Origin: JAPLFM01 sp964650885
GTDB lineage: Bacteria; Bacteroidota; Ignavibacteria; Kapaibacteriales; UBA2268
DNA length: 12,203 nt
Direction of reading: 5' to 3'
Assembly (NCBI GenBank): GCA_964650885.1
Contig: CAZYXG010000055.1
Location: 1-12,203 of the forward strand
Positions 1-7,987 of the stretch are shown in pieces (position 1 is the first letter of the stretch; each line of letters begins with the position of its first letter). The notes under the pieces were generated by a model. The model ran no database searches, was not told where the DNA came from, and was given only the letters and a program-made list of their open reading frames with translations. The translations under genes and the position numbers were made by a program.

Positions 1-34
1 TTTGCTGGTCTTTTGTTAAAGTTTTTTTTTTCAT
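1..34 (-). CDS. possible start of a truncated gene at the left edge
   Basis: Reading leftward from an ATG whose A is at 34 gives eleven open codons, MKKKTLTKDQQ, before the window ends. The lysine-rich start is typical of a real N-terminus, and the ATG lies only 18 nt past the stop of the SDR gene on the same strand, so it could be the next gene of that operon. The run of ten A's after the ATG makes chance openness likely, and there is no clear ribosome binding site. Function cannot be judged. Confidence 0.3.
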   Translation of the reverse strand, partial: MKKKTLTKDQQ

Positions 35-52
35 ATTGATTTTATTTACATC

Positions 53-754
53 TCACAACTTAAGTGTGCTCATTCCGCCATCAACAGAAAGAATTTGTCC
101 TGTAATCCAACTTGCTTCTTTAGAAAGTAGAAACTTTGCTAAACCAGCAATTTCTTCAGGTTTGCCTATGTGTTTCATTGGGTTTTTATCGGAGATAAAT
201 TTTCGCTTTTCTTCTGTGTTTACAATATTTGCTGCTAATGGAGTTTCAGTAAGGGAAGGAGCGATAGAGTTGACTCGAACCTTAGGCGAAAGTTCGGCAG
301 CCAAAGTGCGAGTAATTCCTTCCACAGCACCTTTTGCCATTGCAATGGAGAGATGAAATGGCATGCCAACTTTGAATGCAACAGTTGAAAATAGTACAAT
401 AGAAGATTGCTCACTTGCTTTCAAGCTTGGTAAAACTTGGCGAATAACACGCACAGCACCAAGTGCATTTATATTGAATTCATTTAAAATATCCTCGTCG
501 CTAATTCGAGAGAATGGCTTTAAGTTGATTGTGCCAGGCAAGTACACTAAGCCATCTAGTTTTGTAGGCAAATTAGTCAATTGAAATTCTTTTGTTACAT
601 CAATTGTTTGATGGCTAACATATTGCAACCCCTCTAAATTATTAGCAGTACGGCTAGCCAAATAAACATTTGCATTTGATTGATTAAGTTTACGGACAAG
701 CTCAGTACCAATTCCACTTGTGCCGCCAATGATTAAAATGTTCTGATTTTCCAA
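53..754 (-). CDS. SDR-family (short-chain dehydrogenase/reductase) protein with altered catalytic residues
   Basis: A 233-residue protein with the Rossmann fold of classical short-chain dehydrogenases. The NAD(P)-binding glycine motif GGTSGIG is at residues 10-16, the structural Asn at N96, and the C-terminal ITGQILSVDGG at about 217-227 is typical of FabG-like members. Alignment by eye puts Thr124 at the catalytic Ser position and Ile137 at the catalytic Tyr, 13 residues later as usual; only Lys141 of the Ser-Tyr-Lys set remains. The NNAG motif is also changed (YLPGT, 71-75). It may therefore be a non-classical reductase or a binding protein; the substrate is unknown. The start is TTG at 754: no in-frame ATG precedes the nucleotide-binding motif, and the ATG at 773 is out of frame. 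It lies 84 bp downstream of the BrkB-type gene on the same strand. Fold assignment is firm; activity is not. Confidence 0.9.
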   Translation of the reverse strand: MENQNILIIGGTSGIGTELVRKLNQSNANVYLASRTANNLEGLQYVSHQTIDVTKEFQLTNLPTKLDGLVYLPGTINLKPFSRISDEDILNEFNINALGAVRVIRQVLPSLKASEQSSIVLFSTVAFKVGMPFHLSIAMAKGAVEGITRTLAAELSPKVRVNSIAPSLTETPLAANIVNTEEKRKFISDKNPMKHIGKPEEIAGLAKFLLSKEASWITGQILSVDGGMSTLKL

Positions 755-794
755 AGTATTTTTCCAGTTTCATAAAAGATTTTAGGAAGAGACG

Positions 795-808
795 AAATTA
801 TATAATTT
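795..808. promoter_or_regulatory. 14-bp AT palindrome, possible -10 region for the SDR gene
   Basis: AAATTATATAATTT is a perfect palindrome in the 84-bp gap between the BrkB-type gene and the SDR gene. On the minus strand it contains TATAAT (802-797), 43 nt before the SDR start, so it could be a -10 box. No good -35 box is seen at the usual distance, and such AT palindromes occur by chance in AT-rich DNA. Confidence 0.2.
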
Positions 809-838
809 TAAGTAGCCATATATTAAAATAATTTTTTA

Positions 839-1684
839 TCACCTTTCCCTTTCTTTTAAATCTGAATACATTTTGCCTATTTCTGCCGATAAAAGAATTA
901 TCAATGAGGAGTAGTATATCCAAAAAGCTATTGACACTATTATAGCATAAGTGCCGTAGAACTTCCCATAATCTGCAACTGTGCTAATATACCAAGAAAA
1001 AATATTTCGTGATATCTCCATCAAAACAACGCAAATCAGAGTGGAACTATATCTTGCTCTTCGTGGAATTATTTTGTTTGGCACATAGCTAAATATAAAG
1101 TAATAAAGTACTGTACCTGTCAACATTGAATATAAGCTCAGCATTATTCCCGAAACTAACCATTCAATTCTATTTGGTGAAATTGTTTCTATCAAAGAGT
1201 TGCTAATTGAAACTATTGGGAGTGCATAAGAGTATATCAAAATTAGCACTGTGAAGATAATCGTAAGTAGAATATCTTTCAATTTATATATAAGGAAGAA
1301 TTTCGGTGATTCCAGTTGGAAGATTTTGTTCAATGAGCTTCGAAAAGCACTAATTAAAGTGGAGGAAACCCATAGCGAAAGGACAATCCCAATATAACCA
1401 AGATATGAACTCTTATTGAAAATCAAACCAACTTCTGTTGTAATGGTCTGCATCACTTCTTTTGTACTTGCATTTTTAGGCATCATATTTTGTACAAGCT
1501 CTTGGATAACATTCATCACATTGTTGTAATCGAAAAAGTTCGTCAATATGAAAAGTAGCACCAAAAACAGAGGTAGAATGTACAATATGATGTTAAAAGA
1601 GATACCAGCAGCGAGCAAATAGATGTTATGTCTATCTAGTCGGTCGCCAAATTCTGAGATAATATTCCAAATTTTTTTAATCAT
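839..1684 (-). CDS. YihY/BrkB-family inner membrane protein
   Basis: A 281-residue integral membrane protein with about six hydrophobic segments (roughly residues 24-50, 92-115, 135-160, 175-200, 212-232 and 243-268). Family signatures are the first-helix region LLAAGISFNIILYILPLF (23-40), the loop YVPNKIIPRRARY (200-212) and the C-terminal YGTYAIIVSIAFWIYYSSLI followed by SAEIG (243-270), matching the YG...W.Y....GAE pattern of this family. Members were once called ribonuclease BN or virulence factor BrkB; the RNase name was a misassignment and the transport or other role is unknown. Length is normal. The start is ATG at 1684 (MIKKIWN), with a basic N-terminus facing the cytoplasm. It is transcribed divergently from the Ig-like lipoprotein gene across a 54-bp gap, and may share a transcript with the SDR gene downstream. 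Confidence 0.9.
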   Translation of the reverse strand: MIKKIWNIISEFGDRLDRHNIYLLAAGISFNIILYILPLFLVLLFILTNFFDYNNVMNVIQELVQNMMPKNASTKEVMQTITTEVGLIFNKSSYLGYIGIVLSLWVSSTLISAFRSSLNKIFQLESPKFFLIYKLKDILLTIIFTVLILIYSYALPIVSISNSLIETISPNRIEWLVSGIMLSLYSMLTGTVLYYFIFSYVPNKIIPRRARYSSTLICVVLMEISRNIFSWYISTVADYGKFYGTYAIIVSIAFWIYYSSLIILLSAEIGKMYSDLKERER

Positions 1685-1700
1685 AATGCACCAATATATA

Positions 1701-1717
1701 GAATTATTCCGTAATTC
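1701..1717. promoter_or_regulatory. palindrome in the divergent promoter gap, operator-like
   Basis: GAATTA and TAATTC form perfect 6-bp arms around the 5-nt centre TTCCG. The element sits in the middle of the 54-bp gap (1685-1738) between two divergent genes, where both promoters must overlap. A regulator bound here could affect both genes, but the arms are short and AT-rich, so chance is possible. Confidence 0.25.
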
Positions 1718-1738
1718 AGTTAAATTGCAAGTCTAAAT

Positions 1739-3400
1739 ATGAATAATTTTACTAAAATATTTACTTTCTTGGCTTTAATTGCTTCTTTATCTTTGTTTGA
1801 TGGCTGTGCAACTGTACAAGCACCATCGGGCGGAGCTAAGGATACCACTCAGCCAGAGGTCTTGGTGCTGAAACCAGCAAACTTTTCCACCAATTTCAAT
1901 GGTAAGGAAATTGAGCTTGAATTCAACCGCTATTTGAACAAGACAAGCTTGGTTGATAATCTAAACATTACTCCTTCTATAAAGTACCGTCCTATTTGGA
2001 GTGGTAGAGATTTGACTTTGGAATTTCTTGATACTTTGCAGCCAAACACTACTTATTCAATCCAAATTGGTACTGAATACTCCGATTTCCTTGGCAATAA
2101 ACCAAAGCAGAGCTTAAATGCTGTTTTTTCTACTGGCAGCCAAGTTGATAGTGGTGGCATTAGCGGACATATAGACGTCGAGAAAAATTCTTCGCTTTTT
2201 GCCTTTGCCTTTAGAATAGATGGCACAAGAGGTGATACATTAAATATCGGTAAAACTCCGCCAGATTACAAAGTGCCTATTGGCTCAAATGGTAACTTTA
2301 GCATTGTTGGTTTGAAAGCTGGGAAATACAGAATATTTGCAATTGGCGACAAACAAAAAGATGGAATTTTCAATTTCAACACCGATGAATATGCTTCGGC
2401 TGTTGAAGATTACCAAATTGGAAACTCTGTTGTGCCTAATGTCAGTTTAGTTTTAGGAAAAGCTGTTGATAACACTCCACCGAGAGTGCAATCGCTTACT
2501 TCACAGAATGAAACATCGCTTATAATTGAATTTAGCGAAGAAGTTGATTCACTAACACTCTCTGCAAGTGCATTTAAGTTCACATCACTTAAAAATAATA
2601 AGGAATTAGCTATACTGGATTATAAATTCTTAGGAGCTAATAATAAAATACAAGTTTATATTAATTCTGAATTTACTAAAGAAGAAGAATACCGTTTGGA
2701 TTATGATTCTACTAAATCAATAAAAGATTTTGCAGGAAATTTACTTGATAAGCCGAGTGGGCTTACCTTCTTTTCCACTAATTCAATTAAAGATTCGCTT
2801 CCATTACTAAAACAATTATCGCCTAATGATAGCTCTACAATAGCTTTTGGGGCATCAATTAAATTGGAGCTGAATAGACCATTACCAAAAAACAATATCT
2901 CATTTAAACTTACTCAATTGGGTACTGAGAAATCTTTTGATTTAAAGCAAAAAGATAATTCCATTTACTACATTAGCTTACCAAATGGTTGGGAAGAAAA
3001 TAGTAAATATGAATTTAGTGCTAAATTCAAAGACGACAAAAAAGATTCGACAATTGAAAAAACTATAAAATTTAAAACAATTGCTAAAGAAATTGGTTCA
3101 AACGTGACAGGTGTTATTCAAAATGCACCAGATTGTGTAGGGAAGTTATTGTTGAATTTTAGAACTGGCGACAAAAGAACAATCACTACCGAAGTGAAAA
3201 ATGGAGCTTTCTCTTTAGAGAATTTACAACCAGCAGAATACAAAATGGATTGTTTTTGCGATGCCAATAGTAATGGTAAATTCGACAATGGCTATCCATA
3301 CCCTTTCCGTTTCTCTGAAAAATCTTATTTAATAGATGGCACAATAAAGCCCAAAGCTCGCTGGGATTTGAACGATGTGAAACTCAAGGTGAAAGAATAA
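1739..3400 (+). CDS. Ig-like (Big_5) domain lipoprotein of the Bacteroidota type
   Basis: A 553-residue envelope protein. The N-terminus is a lipoprotein signal with Cys23 as likely lipid anchor; the preceding L-F-D-G is a poor lipobox because of the Asp at -2. After it comes QAPSGGAKDTTQPEV (27-41), a hallmark of a common Bacteroidota family of Ig-like lipoproteins. Domains: Big_5-type Ig-like domain about 40-133 (NGKEIELEFNRYL, then NTTYSIQIGTEYSDFLGN); a carboxypeptidase-regulatory-like sandwich about 140-240 with GLKAGKYRIFAIGD; a second Big_5 about 246-347 (DNTPPRV, FSEEVD, SIKDFAGN); a third, weaker unit about 355-447; and a tail with CDANSNGKFDNGYPYPF (507-523) and KPKARWDLND (537-546), typical of the family end. 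It is probably anchored in the outer membrane, with unknown binding role. It is the first gene of an apparent three-gene envelope operon; the next gene starts one base after its stop. The start is ATG at 1739. Confidence 0.88.
   Translation: MNNFTKIFTFLALIASLSLFDGCATVQAPSGGAKDTTQPEVLVLKPANFSTNFNGKEIELEFNRYLNKTSLVDNLNITPSIKYRPIWSGRDLTLEFLDTLQPNTTYSIQIGTEYSDFLGNKPKQSLNAVFSTGSQVDSGGISGHIDVEKNSSLFAFAFRIDGTRGDTLNIGKTPPDYKVPIGSNGNFSIVGLKAGKYRIFAIGDKQKDGIFNFNTDEYASAVEDYQIGNSVVPNVSLVLGKAVDNTPPRVQSLTSQNETSLIIEFSEEVDSLTLSASAFKFTSLKNNKELAILDYKFLGANNKIQVYINSEFTKEEEYRLDYDSTKSIKDFAGNLLDKPSGLTFFSTNSIKDSLPLLKQLSPNDSSTIAFGASIKLELNRPLPKNNISFKLTQLGTEKSFDLKQKDNSIYYISLPNGWEENSKYEFSAKFKDDKKDSTIEKTIKFKTIAKEIGSNVTGVIQNAPDCVGKLLLNFRTGDKRTITTEVKNGAFSLENLQPAEYKMDCFCDANSNGKFDNGYPYPFRFSEKSYLIDGTIKPKARWDLNDVKLKVKE
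3386..3392 (+). promoter_or_regulatory. ribosome binding site supporting a TTG start
   Basis: AAGGTGA, inside the last codons of the lipoprotein gene, lies 9 nt before TTG at 3402. Few genes in this window have a recognisable Shine-Dalgarno sequence, so this one helps decide that the downstream gene starts at TTG and not further in. The overlap with coding sequence means it could be incidental. Confidence 0.5.
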
Positions 3401-3401
3401 T

Positions 3402-5210
3402 TTGATAAAATTGTTATTTATATATTTGTTTGGATTAAACTTTTGCCTATCGGCTAATGAATGGCAAGAGCTAGAGCCACTTACTGCATTAAACACCAAT
3501 AAAGATGAATTTGCTGCAAGACATCTGCCTGATGGAAAAGGTATTATATTTAATTCTAATAATAGTAATTTTTCAAAATTCTATATTTCGAATTATGAAG
3601 GAAATATTTATTCTGTTCCACAGCTAATCAAAGGTGATTTGAATAAAGAAAGGAACAACCAATCCTATCTATCTTTTGCAAATGAAGCTGAGGGATATTT
3701 TTCTACTTTTAAGAAAATCAAGAAAAAATCAGTTATGCGTGTCTATTCATTCCGATTAGCAAATGGGCAATATTTAAAGGGTAAGGAATTAGAACTGTTT
3801 TCAGATAATAGATTTGTTTCACATACAACAATATCTCAATCTGGCAAATCAATGGTTATTGCAGCCGAGAATATAACTACACACAAGACCGAGTTATATC
3901 AATCTTTTCGAGATAACTCTGGAAATTGGTCTGAACCAAATTTAATTACAGAACTTAGCTCCGAAGAAAACGAAATAACTCCTTATTTACAATCCGAAGA
4001 TACACTTTATTTTGCAACAAATGGTTTCGGTGGTAAAGGCGGTTATGATATATTTGTTAGCACTAAACAAGATGGACTGTGGCAAAGACCATCGCCATTA
4101 CTAGAACTTAACACAGAATATGACGAAAGCGACTTTGCTCAAATCACAGCTAATAGGGCAATTTATTCTTCAAATAAACCAGGTGGTAAAGGCGGTTTGG
4201 ATTTATATTTGGCACAATTTGGGACAGTTAAGCAAAACCATACAAATATTATAGCATTGGCTACTTCAAAGCTCGATCAAGAAAATATTAAATTAAACTT
4301 GCGGAGAGAAAGAATTAAACTTGCGTATAATTTTTATTCAGATTACAATGTAAAAGCTAGCACAGACCAATTTTATGAAATTGAAAACATAAGAAATATG
4401 GGTGATTATTTACTTGAAAATAAAAATGAAAAACTCACATTAATAATTCGAACATTGAACAAATTGGAGCTCGATTCTGCAAAAAACTCTAAATTCCTTG
4501 CTGACACAAAAGCAAATTTCATTAAAGAGTTTTTAGTAAATTCAATGAATATAGATGAGGAGCGAATCGCATTCAAATATAACTATACAGATAATCCTAA
4601 AGAGCAAACTATTTTTATGAAAGTGAATAAACCATTAAACATATTCACTTATGTAAACAGCGACACATTAGACATTAACCCTTCAAAAGTTTCATTAACT
4701 CTAAATAATATTGATTTGGCAGATTATCAATTTTCTGCAATTATTGGCAATGAAAAGAAATTCCTTCGCTTTGAAAAAACTGAATCGGGAGCAATGCTTG
4801 ACTTATTGCAAATTCAGAGCAAACTTGCTGATTTAGATTCAATTAAAATTTCTATCATAAATACTATTACTTCATCGGAAAAACAATTCAATTTGGATTT
4901 GCTCACAAGCAAAAAAGTTAGTGACGCAACAATTGTTGCAAATGATAAACGATATGAAATATACCCAATATATTTCAAAACTTGGGAAGACTGTCAAGAA
5001 ATTGAATTGATTAAAAAAATAGAAGCTCTTGCAAATGGAAGGGAATTAATTATTGCGTCGTTCCAATCGGACGAGAATCATTCATACGTTTTGGCAGAAA
5101 AGTTATATGCTGAAAGCAGAAAGACAATCAAGAATATACAATTCGACAATAGCAACATACCTATACCAATGAGAGCCCATTCTGTAATTTATTTATTGAT
5201 TGCACGTTAG
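3402..5210 (+). CDS. secreted PD40 beta-propeller protein with degenerate OmpA-like C-terminus
   Basis: A 602-residue exported protein. The signal peptide is short: MIKLLFIYLFGLNFCLSA with cleavage near A18. Residues about 35-275 carry PD40/WD40-like repeats as in TolB and Bacteroidota Pal-like proteins (FAARHLPDGKGIIFNS; ITPYLQSEDTLYFATNGFGGKGGYDIF; FAQITANRAIYSSNKPGGKGGLDLY). Residues about 325-395 (YEIENIRNMGDYL, then LTLIIRTL, then NSKFLADTKANFIKEFL) have the spacing of an OmpA/Pal peptidoglycan-binding domain, but its usual Asp and Arg are not evident. A second similar block may occur near 518-602. It could link envelope layers or only keep the fold. TTG at 3402 is the likely start: no ATG exists before the signal peptide and AAGGTGA precedes it. 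It follows the Ig-like lipoprotein gene by one base, so the two are probably co-translated. The propeller assignment is firm; the OmpA-like assignment is moderate. Confidence 0.85.
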   Translation: MIKLLFIYLFGLNFCLSANEWQELEPLTALNTNKDEFAARHLPDGKGIIFNSNNSNFSKFYISNYEGNIYSVPQLIKGDLNKERNNQSYLSFANEAEGYFSTFKKIKKKSVMRVYSFRLANGQYLKGKELELFSDNRFVSHTTISQSGKSMVIAAENITTHKTELYQSFRDNSGNWSEPNLITELSSEENEITPYLQSEDTLYFATNGFGGKGGYDIFVSTKQDGLWQRPSPLLELNTEYDESDFAQITANRAIYSSNKPGGKGGLDLYLAQFGTVKQNHTNIIALATSKLDQENIKLNLRRERIKLAYNFYSDYNVKASTDQFYEIENIRNMGDYLLENKNEKLTLIIRTLNKLELDSAKNSKFLADTKANFIKEFLVNSMNIDEERIAFKYNYTDNPKEQTIFMKVNKPLNIFTYVNSDTLDINPSKVSLTLNNIDLADYQFSAIIGNEKKFLRFEKTESGAMLDLLQIQSKLADLDSIKISIINTITSSEKQFNLDLLTSKKVSDATIVANDKRYEIYPIYFKTWEDCQEIELIKKIEALANGRELIIASFQSDENHSYVLAEKLYAESRKTIKNIQFDNSNIPIPMRAHSVIYLLIAR

Positions 5211-5259
5211 TACATTTAGAATTGTATTTATTCGTCAATTAATCTATAAACGTACAGTA

Positions 5260-5910
5260 ATGAAATATCAAATTCTAACATTGTTAGTTTGCTTGCTAAT
5301 TGCATCTTGCTCGAACGATGCCAAAAGCAACGCAGGCGACAAAATACACGGAGATAATAAAGTTATGAGCAATGCAAATCTTGATACAGCAACATTTGGT
5401 GGTGGATGTTTTTGGTGCGTAGAAGCAGTTTTCCAAGAGCTTGAGGGTGTCGAAAAAGTAGTTTCTGGCTATGCAGGCGGACGCAATGCAAACCCAACAT
5501 ATAAAGAAGTTTGTACCGGCACAACTGGACACGCTGAAGTTGCACAAATATATTTCGACATAACAAAGATTACCTACGATGAATTGCTATTGGCTTTCTT
5601 TTCATCGCACGACCCAACCACTTTAAACAGACAAGGTGGCGACGAAGGAACTCAGTATCGCTCAGTTGTTTTTTATAATAGTGATGCTGAGAAATCTGCA
5701 ACAGAATCAATGATTAAAAAACTTACTGAAGAGCAAGTTTATTCAAGTAAAATTATAACAGAAGTATCGCCGATGCCTGTATTCTATCCTGCCGAAGATT
5801 ATCATCAGAACTATTTTGAGCTGAACCCAAATCAGTCCTATTGTGCAGCTGTGATTAATCCGAAAGTAACTAAATTCAAAAAACAATTCAAAGAAAAACT
5901 TAAAAAATAA
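5260..5910 (+). CDS. msrA: peptide-methionine (S)-S-oxide reductase MsrA, lipoprotein form
   Basis: MsrA reduces methionine-S-sulfoxide in proteins back to methionine. From ATG at 5260 the protein has 216 residues. The signature GGGCFWC has catalytic Cys50 and Cys53; further family blocks are SGYAGG (69-74), TGHAEV (89-94), DPTTLNRQGGDEGTQYRS (118-135), FYPAEDYHQNY (175-185), and the C-terminal SYC with candidate resolving Cys195 before INPK. The N-terminus is a lipoprotein signal with lipobox L-I-A-S-C (Cys17), so the enzyme should sit in the envelope, tethered by a short linker (18-40), and repair oxidised envelope proteins. Its electron donor is not encoded here. An in-frame TTG at 5200 would add 20 residues before the signal peptide, so ATG 5260 is preferred. 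It is the last gene of the plus-strand envelope unit, 49 bp after its neighbour, followed by a strong terminator. Confidence 0.96.
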   Translation: MKYQILTLLVCLLIASCSNDAKSNAGDKIHGDNKVMSNANLDTATFGGGCFWCVEAVFQELEGVEKVVSGYAGGRNANPTYKEVCTGTTGHAEVAQIYFDITKITYDELLLAFFSSHDPTTLNRQGGDEGTQYRSVVFYNSDAEKSATESMIKKLTEEQVYSSKIITEVSPMPVFYPAEDYHQNYFELNPNQSYCAAVINPKVTKFKKQFKEKLKK

Positions 5911-5912
5911 GA

Positions 5913-5938
5913 AAAGCCCAATCGAAAGATTGGGCTTT
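5913..5938. terminator. bidirectional rho-independent terminator between convergent genes
   Basis: Perfect 11-bp stem AAAGCCCAATC / GATTGGGCTTT around a GAAA tetraloop, starting three bases after the msrA stop. On the minus strand the hairpin is followed by TTCTTATTTTTT, a good U-tract, 40 bp past the RCC1-protein stop; on the plus strand the stem itself ends in TTT followed by ATTATG. It therefore probably ends transcription from both sides. Confidence 0.88.
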
Positions 5939-5977
5939 ATTATGATTATTCATAATTTCAAATAGATTAAATATTAT

Positions 5978-7987
5978 TTATAATATTTTTTTCTTTATAT
6001 AATATACTCCAAAACAAATCATTATTAGAACCAAACTAATCCTTGCCCATTCGCTCAAAGTTGGGATATTTGCATTAAGTGCTAGAATAGCAGGGCCACC
6101 AGGGTCAGTTATTGAACCGTTTGTTTCGCCGTCATAATCGCCAATTCCACCATCTGTCAATGTAAATCTAACAGTCGCCGTATATTTGCCATCTATTATT
6201 TCTACTCCAAACAATGTATTTGGAAGAAAGAAATATTTATTCAAAGAATTTAATTTTCTAAAACCATTACCTGCTAATGACTGTATGCTGTGATATATTA
6301 TTTTCATATTTGCTTGGCTTTGAGCAATTGTGAATTTAACTAATCCACCTGGGTAATAATACAAACTGTCGGCTGCCACTTGTATGATTGGATTTAATAT
6401 TTCATAATTATCTAATGAAACAATTGTTATATATTTTTGAGTGTTTGTATTAAATATAGAATGCACATAGTTTTGGTCACTATCTTTTATACCATCATTA
6501 TTGCCATCTCCATTGTTGGGTGCGTAGTCTTCATCGCTAAATGGAGTAGTGAATGTAATAATATCTCCATAGCCAACCCCAATTGAATTTATTGCAAATG
6601 TACGTGCATAGTAGGTAGTGCCAGAAGTTAAATTTTTTATAGTTTCTGTAAATGTTCCTGTAGTTCCTGAAATATAATATACGTTATCAGAAATAGTTGG
6701 TGCAGAGTTAGCAGAGTAAACTATACCTCTCGAAGTAATACTTTCACCTCCATCATAAGTTACATCGCCACTAACATTTACCGCATTATAAATTAAATTT
6801 ACTTCAGAACTTGTGGAGCAAACAGGAACTACTAAATTTAAAAATGCAAAAGATGAACGAAAACCTGCAAATACTTTACCCCAGTATGGTACTGTACTAA
6901 TTTGGTAAGGTGTGCTTTGGAATGAAGTAATATTCATAATTGAACCATCTCCAACAGCACCATTTTGATTGTTTCCCCAACCCCAAAGTGTACCATCTGT
7001 TTTAGTAGCTATAGTTGCTAATCTACTAGTGGCTGCTGAGGACCATTCATTGTCGGTACCAAATTTTATTGGTGATGTTTGATTAGTTTGATTTCCCAGA
7101 CCCAATTGATAGTTACCATTATAACCCCAGAGCCACAAAGAATTGTCTGCTTTTGTAGAAACTGTGGCCCCACCAATTATATTTACATATACCCAATCAC
7201 TCGCCACTCCTATTTGAGAATATGTTAAAATATCTGTATTATTACCATTACCCAATTGATTTATATGATTTCTGCCAGTCGCCCATAAAGTACCATTTGT
7301 TTTAATTAAATACGTTTGCTCCCCACCACAAAATACTTTTGCCCAATCAGTGTCAGTGCCTATTTGAGTTGGGACACTTTTATTTATTAAAGTTCCATCG
7401 CCCATTTGTCCATAATCATTTACTCCCCAAGCCCATACTGTGCCGTTGGTCTTTATTGCAACTCCAAAATCACCACCTGCATCTACTGTACTCCAGTCAT
7501 TGTCAGTACCAATTTGCACAGGAGAATTCCTAACACCCGAGACTCCCAGCCCAAGTTGAAAATTTCCAGCTTGATTTATTCCCCAGCCCCATAGCGTATT
7601 GTCATTTTTAATTGCTACACAAATATCCGAACCTGCAGCTACTATTCTCCAATTATTATCTGTACCAACTCTCACTGGAGCAGTTTTTTGTATTAAATTT
7701 CCAATGCCTAATTGTCCATAATTATTATATCCCCAAGTCCATATTTCACCATCAGTATTAATTCCAATAGTGTGGAAATTACCGCTTGAAATTGAACTCC
7801 AATTTGTATATATCCCTGCTCTTGTTGGAACGTTTACATCAGTATTATTACCAATTCCTAATTGTCCATTACTATTTAGACCCCATGCATATAGGGCTTT
7901 CTGAGCAAATACAACATTGCTTCCAAGTATGAATAATATTAATATAATTAATTTCAAAATAACAATTGCCTGTTTCTTAAATACCAT
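5978..7987 (-). CDS. secreted RCC1-repeat propeller protein with choice-of-anchor U-type domain and IPTL-CTERM tail
   Basis: A 669-residue surface protein (numbering from ATG at 7987). Signal peptide to about residue 28 (VVFA, then QK). Seven RCC1 repeats, each with a WxxG...QLGxG core and about 50 residues apart, begin near 33, 83, 133, 185, 235, 285 and 335; seven is a full RCC1 propeller. An Fn3-like domain follows (about 393-482, ending GTTYYARTFAINS...ITFTT), then the calcium-loop-like DGNNDGIKD (494-502), a domain about 512-632 ending LTDGGIGDYDG...TDPGGPA as in choice-of-anchor U domains, and the IPTL-CTERM tail IPTLSEWARI (641-650) plus helix and KKK. Such tails are expected to be processed by an exosortase (XrtH type); none is in this window. 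The binding target is unknown. Start alternatives: ATG 7987 (34-bp overlap with the upstream gene) or TTG 7957, which forms a TTGA stop-start overlap and leaves a compact signal peptide. Confidence 0.9.
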   Translation of the reverse strand: MVFKKQAIVILKLIILILFILGSNVVFAQKALYAWGLNSNGQLGIGNNTDVNVPTRAGIYTNWSSISSGNFHTIGINTDGEIWTWGYNNYGQLGIGNLIQKTAPVRVGTDNNWRIVAAGSDICVAIKNDNTLWGWGINQAGNFQLGLGVSGVRNSPVQIGTDNDWSTVDAGGDFGVAIKTNGTVWAWGVNDYGQMGDGTLINKSVPTQIGTDTDWAKVFCGGEQTYLIKTNGTLWATGRNHINQLGNGNNTDILTYSQIGVASDWVYVNIIGGATVSTKADNSLWLWGYNGNYQLGLGNQTNQTSPIKFGTDNEWSSAATSRLATIATKTDGTLWGWGNNQNGAVGDGSIMNITSFQSTPYQISTVPYWGKVFAGFRSSFAFLNLVVPVCSTSSEVNLIYNAVNVSGDVTYDGGESITSRGIVYSANSAPTISDNVYYISGTTGTFTETIKNLTSGTTYYARTFAINSIGVGYGDIITFTTPFSDEDYAPNNGDGNNDGIKDSDQNYVHSIFNTNTQKYITIVSLDNYEILNPIIQVAADSLYYYPGGLVKFTIAQSQANMKIIYHSIQSLAGNGFRKLNSLNKYFFLPNTLFGVEIIDGKYTATVRFTLTDGGIGDYDGETNGSITDPGGPAILALNANIPTLSEWARISLVLIMICFGVYYIKKKIL
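6004..6072. repeat. 69-bp perfect direct repeat, copy 1 (sorting tail of the RCC1 protein)
   Basis: Identical base for base to 7986-8054. It encodes, on the minus strand, the IPTL motif and almost all of the transmembrane helix of the RCC1 protein. Sequence on both sides differs at once between the two copies although the flanking proteins remain similar. Confidence 0.97.

Noticed and set aside
839..1684. Ribonuclease BN annotation for the BrkB-type gene.
   Set aside because: The old name came from a misassignment; the protein is a six-helix membrane protein without nuclease motifs.
5200..5259. Longer MsrA starting at TTG 5200.
   Set aside because: It would put 20 residues in front of a complete lipoprotein signal peptide and overlap the previous gene; ATG 5260 fits the lipobox position.
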